From Planctomycetota bacterium (GTDB lineage: Bacteria > Planctomycetota > UBA1135 > UBA2386): a stretch of 64,000 nt of DNA. Shown one piece after another: positions 57,163 through 64,000 of this stretch; position 1 is the stretch's first letter; every line of letters starts with the position of its first letter. The notes under the pieces are model-generated. The model had not been told where the DNA came from and did not search any database. It was given only the letters and a program-made list of their open reading frames with translations. The stretch lies in NCBI GenBank assembly GCA_016794425.1, contig JAEUHR010000003.1:124001-188000 (forward strand), given 5' to 3'. The position numbers were made by a program, and so were the translations under genes.

Positions 57163-59688
57163 ATGCTGGCGCCGGCGCCCGAACTCGAACCCGCTGCCGG
57201 CCCGGCCACTCGGCTGCCGGCGGCGCCGGCCGGCACCTGGCGCCGGGCGTGGCTCGCGGCCGCGGTCGGGTTCGCCGGCGCCGAGGCGGCGTCGACGCTG
57301 CACCGGCTGCACACGATCGGCGGGCACGACCTCGTCTGGCTCGCCGTGGCGCTCGCGGTGGCGATCGGCCTCGGCCTCGCGTTCGCACCGCGCGCCATGC
57401 ACCGGTTCGCCGCGATCGAAGCGCTGGCGCTCGGCTGCGTCGGAGCGGCGGTGCTGGCCGGTGGGCTGCGCTGCGACCTCGGCCGCATCGCCGGCGTCGC
57501 GGCCGCGCTGGCGCTGCTGGTGACGGCCGACGCGGCTGCCGGTGGCCGCGCGCGGCCGTGGTGGTGGGCGCTCGGCGGCGTGCTCGCGCTGGTCGCCGCG
57601 GCAGCTTGGGAACCGGTGCGCGCCGCGACCGGCCAGATCGGCGCCGCCGCGGTGGCGGTCGCACTGCCGCTGGTCGCGCTGGCGCGCGGCGGGGCGGCTG
57701 CCGGTGCCGGCATCGCGCGCGCGGTGCGGGCGCGCGAACTGCTGCTGGCGCTGGTGTGCCTGCCGCTGTCGTGGTGGACCACGCGGCACGCCGGGGCCGC
57801 CGGTGGCGCCGTGCTGTTGCTCGCCGCGCTGCTCGGGGCCGTCGCGGCGGCGATCACCGTGCGCCAGGTCGCGCTGGCGGCCGGGTTGGCGACCGCGGCG
57901 GCCGTGGTCGTCGCGCTGCCCGGCGGCGCTGCGGCGGACACGGCGTCCGTCACCGTGCTGGTGCGCGCTGGCGACCGCAGCGTGGTCTACGACCGCGCGA
58001 CGCAGGCGCTCGCGCTGCGCCTGGGCGGCGGCACCGTCGACCGCGCCGGGCCCGACCACGCCGGCAGCGAGCTGGCCGCGGTCATCGCTCGCACGTTCGC
58101 GGCGCCGGGCGACCGGGCGCTCGTGCTCGGGGTCGGCACGCTGCGCCTGCCGCGCCTGCTGCTGCACTGCGGTTGGCACGAGGTCGACGTCGTCGACGGA
58201 TTCGGCCTGCCGCCCGCATGGGCGGCGCGGCTCGATGCCGACGGTCCGGTGCCGCTGCCGACCGCGGTCGCCGCCGCCGCGGAGCCCCGCCTGCGCTGCA
58301 CCGTGGCCCCTTGGCTGCAGGCGCTGGCCGCGATCCCGGATGCGGCGCGGCAGGTGGTGTTCGTCGCCGCCTCGCCGCAGCCGGCGACGGCGCCGCAGAC
58401 CACGATCGAACTGCAGCGCGAACTGCGCCGCGTCGCCGGCGACGGGCTCGTCGTGCAGGCGTTCGCGCTCGACCTCGTCGGCACCGAAGCGCTGCGGGCG
58501 CTGCTGGGCAGCGCCGCGGTCGCGCACGGCGCCAACGAGGTGTTCGTGGTCGGCGACGACGTGCTGCTGGTCAGCGGCACGCGGCCGCTGGCGTGGCCCG
58601 GCGCCGACCCGTTCGCCGGCTGGTGTGACGACGCGCGCTGGCTCGCGCACCGTGCGCACCTCGGCGGCCTCGACGACGTGCGGCGCGCGCGGTCCGGCGC
58701 GGTCGGTCCGGCCGCCGCCGCCTGGGCCCGCAGCGAACTCGACGCGCCGGTCGGCGGCGGCGAGCGCGGCCGCCGCGCCGCGCTCGACGTGCTGCGCGAA
58801 CTGCTGCTGCCCGATGCCGAACCGGTGGCACCCGACGCCGGCTCGCTGCTGCTGCGCTGGCTCGGCCAGCGCGCCGACCTGCGGTTGGCGCAGACCGAAC
58901 TCGCGGGGCTCGGTGACGCCGCCGACGCCGCGCAGCGCGCCCAGGCGGTCGCGGCGCGCTTCCTGCCGGTCGGCGCGCCGGCCGCCAGCCTGCAGGCCGC
59001 GCTCGGCCTCGCGGCCGCCGACGGCGAACCGCTGGTCGATCCGGCGCTGGCCTGCCGCCGCGCGCACGCGATCGATCCGACGTTCTGGGCCGACCCGTTG
59101 CCGGTGCTGCGCGACCGGCTGCCGCGGCCGCGCGCGCCGCGCGGCGACCTCGAGGACCTCGCCTGCCTGCCGCCAGGTGAACGACTGGCCGAACTCTGCG
59201 TCGGCGAGGCGCCGCTGGCGATCGCGCTGCGCGCGCGGTTCGGCTCGGCCTGCGCCCGCGCGCTGGTCGCGGAGCTCGGTCGCGGACCGCTGCCGCCGGC
59301 CGCGGCCGAGGCGCTGCGCCAGCTCGCCGATCCGTTCGTGCTGGCCGAAGCCGCGCGCGTGCTGGCGGCGCGCGACGGCTCGGCGGAGCTGCTGGCGTAC
59401 TGGCGCCGCGACCTGCCGCTGTCGCCCGCGATCGCGGCGCTGCTGCGGCACGGTGCGCCGGCGCTGCGGCCGCGCTTCGCCGAGGCGCTGGCCGGCCGCA
59501 CCGACGCTGCGTCGCTGCAGGCGCTGGCCGAGTGCCTGACCGCGGACGCGCTCGAACTGCGCGAGGCCGCGGCGCGGGCGCTGCGGGTCACGGCCGGGGA
59601 CGGCATCGCCTACGATCCGGCTGGCCCGCGTTCTGCGCTGATCGAGGCGGCGGATCGCGTGCGGGCGCTGCATAATCGGGCGCCATGA
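57163..59688 (+). CDS. Large membrane protein with spermidine-synthase-like segment
   Basis: 841 residues. The chosen ATG at 57163 (M-L-A-P-A-P-E) avoids the low-complexity leader of the longer frame from 57043. The first 290 residues hold about eight transmembrane helices (WLAVALAVAIGLGLAFAP and others). The middle (DRSVVYDRATQALALRLGGG, GDRALVLGVGTLRLPRLLLH, HEVDVVDGFGLPP) resembles a spermidine synthase/methyltransferase fold with an unusual SAM loop. The C-terminal 350 residues are helical, HEAT/TPR-like. Membrane-bound spermidine synthase-like proteins of unknown role exist; whether this one has activity is uncertain. Its stop overlaps the lpxD start. Confidence 0.6.
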   Translation: MLAPAPELEPAAGPATRLPAAPAGTWRRAWLAAAVGFAGAEAASTLHRLHTIGGHDLVWLAVALAVAIGLGLAFAPRAMHRFAAIEALALGCVGAAVLAGGLRCDLGRIAGVAAALALLVTADAAAGGRARPWWWALGGVLALVAAAAWEPVRAATGQIGAAAVAVALPLVALARGGAAAGAGIARAVRARELLLALVCLPLSWWTTRHAGAAGGAVLLLAALLGAVAAAITVRQVALAAGLATAAAVVVALPGGAAADTASVTVLVRAGDRSVVYDRATQALALRLGGGTVDRAGPDHAGSELAAVIARTFAAPGDRALVLGVGTLRLPRLLLHCGWHEVDVVDGFGLPPAWAARLDADGPVPLPTAVAAAAEPRLRCTVAPWLQALAAIPDAARQVVFVAASPQPATAPQTTIELQRELRRVAGDGLVVQAFALDLVGTEALRALLGSAAVAHGANEVFVVGDDVLLVSGTRPLAWPGADPFAGWCDDARWLAHRAHLGGLDDVRRARSGAVGPAAAAWARSELDAPVGGGERGRRAALDVLRELLLPDAEPVAPDAGSLLLRWLGQRADLRLAQTELAGLGDAADAAQRAQAVAARFLPVGAPAASLQAALGLAAADGEPLVDPALACRRAHAIDPTFWADPLPVLRDRLPRPRAPRGDLEDLACLPPGERLAELCVGEAPLAIALRARFGSACARALVAELGRGPLPPAAAEALRQLADPFVLAEAARVLAARDGSAELLAYWRRDLPLSPAIAALLRHGAPALRPRFAEALAGRTDAASLQALAECLTADALELREAAARALRVTAGDGIAYDPAGPRSALIEAADRVRALHNRAP

Positions 59689-60677
59689 CCCATGCCACGG
59701 TAGCGGCCCTCGCCGACCTCGTCGGTGGTCGGCTGGTCGGTGACGGCGAACGGCGCATCATCGGCCTCGGCGATCTGCGCACCGCGGGGCCGGACCGGAT
59801 CGGCTTCGTGCGCAACGCCCACTACCAGGCGCTGGCCGCGACGACGCGTGCGGGTGCCGTGCTGGCCAACGTCGAACTGACCACCGCGGCGAGCCAGATC
59901 GTCGTCGCCGACGTCGACCTGGCCTACGCGAAGGTCGCGCAGCTGTTCCACCCCGGGCCGCGCGCGGTCGAGCACGTGGTGCACCCGACCGCGGTCGTCG
60001 ATCCGGCCGCCGAACTCGAGGCGCCGGTCGCGATCGGGCCGCACGCGGTGGTCGGCCGCAGCCGCATCGGCGCCGGCACCGTCGTGATGGCCGGCGTCGC
60101 GATCGGCGACGACGTCACGATCGGGCGCGACTGCGTGTTCTTCCCCAACGTGGTCGTCTACGGCAGCGTCCGGATCGGCGCGCGCGTGATCGTGCACGCC
60201 AACGCGGTGCTCGGCAGCGACGGCTTCGGCTACGCGCGCGAAGGCCACACCTGGGTCAAGGTGCCGCAGCTCGGCAGCGTCGTGCTCGAAGACGACGTCG
60301 AGATCGGCGCCTCGACGGCCGTCGACCGCGGCACGCTCGGGCCGACGCGGATCGGCGCGCGCACCAAGATCGACAACCTGTGCCACGTCGCGCACAACTG
60401 CACGATCGGCGCCGACACCGCGATGGCGGCCGGCTGCATGATCGCCGGCTCGTCGTCGATCGGCGATCGCTGCGTCGTCGCCGGTCAGGTCGGCATCAGC
60501 GGCCACCTGAAGATCGACGACGACGTCAAACTCGGCGGCGGCAGCGTCGTGCTGAAGGACGTCGCCGGCCCCGGCGAGTACATGGGGCACCCGCTGCTCG
60601 AGAAGCGCCAGTTCCTGCGGCTGTTGCGCAAGTGGCGCGAGATGGTCGAACGTCCGGAGACGCAGGCCGGCGACTGA
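59685..60677 (+). CDS. lpxD: UDP-3-O-acylglucosamine N-acyltransferase
   Basis: 330 residues. N-terminal uridine-binding domain (ALADLVGGRLVGDGERRIIG) then a left-handed beta-helix with hexapeptide repeats (I-G-x-x-x-x repeats: AIGPHAVVGRSRIGAGTVVM). The catalytic region NLCHVAHNCTIGADTAMAAG, with His in the CHVAHN strand, matches LpxD. It transfers an acyl chain from ACP to form lipid A precursor, so an LPS-like outer membrane is likely. Translation is coupled to the previous gene (ATGA at 59685). The rest of the lipid A genes are not in the window. Confidence 0.95.
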   Translation: MTHATVAALADLVGGRLVGDGERRIIGLGDLRTAGPDRIGFVRNAHYQALAATTRAGAVLANVELTTAASQIVVADVDLAYAKVAQLFHPGPRAVEHVVHPTAVVDPAAELEAPVAIGPHAVVGRSRIGAGTVVMAGVAIGDDVTIGRDCVFFPNVVVYGSVRIGARVIVHANAVLGSDGFGYAREGHTWVKVPQLGSVVLEDDVEIGASTAVDRGTLGPTRIGARTKIDNLCHVAHNCTIGADTAMAAGCMIAGSSSIGDRCVVAGQVGISGHLKIDDDVKLGGGSVVLKDVAGPGEYMGHPLLEKRQFLRLLRKWREMVERPETQAGD

Positions 60678-60687
60678 CCGCGACCGG

Positions 60688-61755
60688 TCAGCGCTGCAGC
60701 CAGCCCGGCAGCCGGGCGCCGACCGCGGCGCGGATCTCGTCGCGGACCCGGCGGTAGGCGCGCAGGTCGCTGCCGAACGGGTCCTGCACGTCGAGGCCGT
60801 CGACGCGCAGCAGTTTCACCTTGTCGGCGGCCTCGGGCATCTCGGCCAGGATCGCGCGCTGGTGGCCGCGGCCGAGGCAGAAGATCTGCTCGGCCCGCTG
60901 CACCAGTTCCGGCGTCAGCGACCGGCTCTCGTGCGCCGACAGGTCGAGGCCGATCTCGGCTCCGGCGGCGAGGCTGCCTTCGCTGGCCGGCATGCCGGGG
61001 CCGGCACCGACACCGGCGCTGGCGAACCAGTAGCCGTGCGCCAGTACGTCGGCCGGCGCGACACCGAGCGTGCGCGCGGTCAGGTCGCGCGCCAGCGCCT
61101 CGGCCAGCGGCGATCGGCACGTGTTGCCGGTGCAGACGAACAGCACGAGGCGCGCCGCGGTCTGCAGCACGTCGGCGGTGGTCAGGATGCCTTCGCGCAG
61201 CACTTCGAGGCGCGGGCCGGTCGCGCGCACGATCGTCGATGCGGTGCCGATCGGCGACGGCCCGTCGTCGACGACCAGCGTCACCGCGTCGCCGACCGCC
61301 GCGGCGATCGGCTCGGGATCGGTCAGCGGTGGGGCACCGGTCCGGTTGACGCTGGACAGCCACAGCGGTTCGCCGGCGGCCCGGATCACGGCCCGCGTGA
61401 AGTCGTGTGCAGGCAGTCGCACGCCGCAGGTGCCGCCGTCGCGCGCCGGCACGATCACGGTCAGCGGGCCGGGCCAGTAGCGGTCGACCAGGCGCACGAT
61501 GCCGGCCGGCAGCGTGCCGGCGAGCCGCTGCAGGTCGCGCGCCTCGGCCACGTGCCACGTGAACGGCTGCTGTTCGGCGCGGCCCTTCCACGCCCGGGCC
61601 CGCGCGACGGCGTCGCTGTGGCTCGGCAGCACCGCGAGGCCGTAGACCGTCTCGGTCGGCAGCACGAGCAGCTCGCCGCGCCGCAGCCGCGTTGCGGCAT
61701 CGGTGGCCAGGGCCGTCGGGTCGGCGTCGCGCAGTCGGATCCGTGCTGCCGGCAT
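60688..61755 (-). CDS. Fusion: Sua5/YrdC threonylcarbamoyl-AMP synthase domain + LMW protein-tyrosine phosphatase
   Basis: 355 residues. Residues 1-200 are a YrdC/Sua5 domain: LPTETVYGLAVLPSHSDAVA, KGRAEQQPF, GVRLPAH, LSSVNRTGAPPLTDP, STIVRATGPRLEVLREG. From 203 a low-molecular-weight phosphatase begins: LVLFVCTGNTCRSPLAEALA (Cys208-x5-Arg214-Ser) and the general-acid loop LDVQDPFGSDL. Both halves look intact. The first makes threonylcarbamoyl-AMP for tRNA t6A37; the second acts on phosphotyrosine/phosphoarginine-type substrates. It ends 11 bases from lpxD (convergent) and is divergent from the kinase gene. Confidence 0.9.
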   Translation of the reverse strand: MPAARIRLRDADPTALATDAATRLRRGELLVLPTETVYGLAVLPSHSDAVARARAWKGRAEQQPFTWHVAEARDLQRLAGTLPAGIVRLVDRYWPGPLTVIVPARDGGTCGVRLPAHDFTRAVIRAAGEPLWLSSVNRTGAPPLTDPEPIAAAVGDAVTLVVDDGPSPIGTASTIVRATGPRLEVLREGILTTADVLQTAARLVLFVCTGNTCRSPLAEALARDLTARTLGVAPADVLAHGYWFASAGVGAGPGMPASEGSLAAGAEIGLDLSAHESRSLTPELVQRAEQIFCLGRGHQRAILAEMPEAADKVKLLRVDGLDVQDPFGSDLRAYRRVRDEIRAAVGARLPGWLQR

Positions 61756-61863
61756 CGGTCGCGCACGATACTCGCCGGGCTGTGGCGGGCCTGCATCGCG
61801 GCTGGGAAACCGCCGCCGGAGACGAGCATTCGCCGGCGCCGGTCCGTATCGTGCGCCGGCCCC

Positions 61864-62606
61864 ATGTCGAAGTCCGCGCGCGAAGAACGCCTCGCGAAGA
61901 TCCGCACGCAGCGTTTGGCGCAACTCGGCACGCTGCTGGCCGGCTTCGCGCACGAGGTCCGCAACCCGCTCAGCACGATCGGCCTGAACCTGCAGCTGGT
62001 GCTGGAGGACTTCCGTGAGCCGGAGACGCCGCGCGACAAGCGCACGCAGAAGCGGCTGTCGACGGTCGAGGCCGAGGTCCGGCGGCTGCAGAAGATCCTC
62101 GAGGAGTTCCTCGGCTTCGCGCGCGCGCCGGAACCCAAGCTGGTCCCGGTCGACCTGAACGCGAAGCTGCAGGCGCTGGTGGAGTTCCAGGAGCCGGAGC
62201 TGCGCGAACTCGGCATCTCGCTGCGCTTCTTCGCCGGCGCCGACGTCGACTCGGTGCCGCTCGACTGGGACCACATGCAGGCGGCGCTGGTCAACCTGCT
62301 GCGCAACGCCAAGGACGCGACGCCGGCGGGCGGCGAGATCCTGATCTCGACCGTGCGGGACGGTGGCCACGTGACGATCCGCGTCACCGACACCGGCGCC
62401 GGCATGACTCCCGAGGTGCAGGCGCGCGTGTTCGAGCCGTACTTCAGCACCAAGCGCAGCGGCACCGGCCTCGGGCTGCCGACCGTGCGCCGCGTCGTCG
62501 AGGAGCACGGCGGCACGCTGACGCTGCAGTCCGAGGTCGGCAAGGGCACGCAGTTCTCGCTGCGGCTGCCGGCCGGCCGCGACGGCGCCGCGGCGGAGAA
62601 CGGGGC

Positions 62607-62610
<4 letters not shown>
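61864..62610 (+). CDS. NtrB-like sensor histidine kinase (no sensory domain)
   Basis: 248 residues from ATG at 61864. The first helix leads to the H box TLLAGFAHEVRNPLSTIGLN (His30), then DHMQAALVNLLRNAKDATPA (N box), RVTDTGAGMTPEVQARVFEP (G1), FSTKRSGTGLGLPTVRRVVE (G2). No PAS or transmembrane region, so it is a cytosolic kinase that must take its signal from a partner protein or its short N-terminus. It overlaps the response-regulator gene by four bases and is likely its partner. Confidence 0.93.
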
Positions 62611-63959
<1,349 letters not shown>

Positions 63960-64000
63960 CCGCCGAGACCGTGGATGGCGGCCGGGCCGCTGCCTACAGT

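Noticed and set aside
56911..59673. 920-residue minus-strand frame opposite the large membrane protein
   Set aside because: Low-complexity Arg/Gln/Gly composition typical of antisense GC-rich frames.

Overview
The window is GC-rich bacterial DNA, most likely from the phylum Planctomycetota. The clearest sign is a cluster of three gene types typical of that phylum: a cytochrome-type PSC1 protein, a Tat-exported DUF1501 protein and a PSD1/DUF1549-DUF1553 protein (37.7-42.3 kb). LpxD and a GspD secretin indicate an outer membrane. No rRNA gene, intact tRNA, CRISPR array or integrase was found.

The window divides into two parts at about 35.17 kb. Bases 1-35165 read as an accessory or defence island. 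From left to right it holds: (i) a tightly overlapping operon with a large partial gene, an unknown protein, a NurA-like nuclease, a HerA-like ATPase, a small unknown protein and a Ser/Thr kinase with a helical-repeat tail; (ii) a type I restriction-modification locus on the minus strand (hsdM-hsdS-rhuM-DCD-like-hsdR-DUF2971), cut short by an IS3-family insertion that abuts a decapitated UvrD helicase and a second DCD-like gene; (iii) small accessory genes (DUF3800-like, membrane-anchored, HTH and phage-like proteins); (iv) a 2165-residue RHS-repeat toxin with its putative immunity gene; (v) a scrapyard of IS481/IS3 fragments and decayed genes; (vi) a GmrSD-type (DUF262/DUF1524) type IV restriction enzyme with a C-terminal RAMA-like domain. 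The part ends at a 45-base 3' half of a tRNA-Pro(CGG), the expected footprint of an integrase attachment site. A 24-base palindromic element occurs three times between 18.8 and 29.7 kb, always outside genes I regard as intact.

Bases 35166-64000 have the look of core chromosome: higher GC, compact operons with ATGA-type overlaps, and conserved functions. They hold a DUF3667 membrane protein, a DUF1801-like protein, a GT87/DUF2029 glycosyltransferase, the planctomycete PSC1/DUF1501/DUF1549 group, a giant AsmA/DUF748-like protein with a lipoprotein partner, type III glutamine synthetase, the gspD-gspE-gspF type II secretion (or type IV pilus-like) core, a PTS EIIA-like protein, a large membrane protein with a spermidine-synthase-like segment, lpxD, a Sua5/YrdC-LMW-phosphatase fusion and an NtrB/NtrC-like sigma-54 two-component pair.

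The strongest candidates for something undescribed are the six-gene HerA/NurA/kinase operon at the left edge and the pair of small DCD-like proteins, one of them inside the type I restriction operon. GC contrasts are by eye, and family names come from motif recognition, not database searches.
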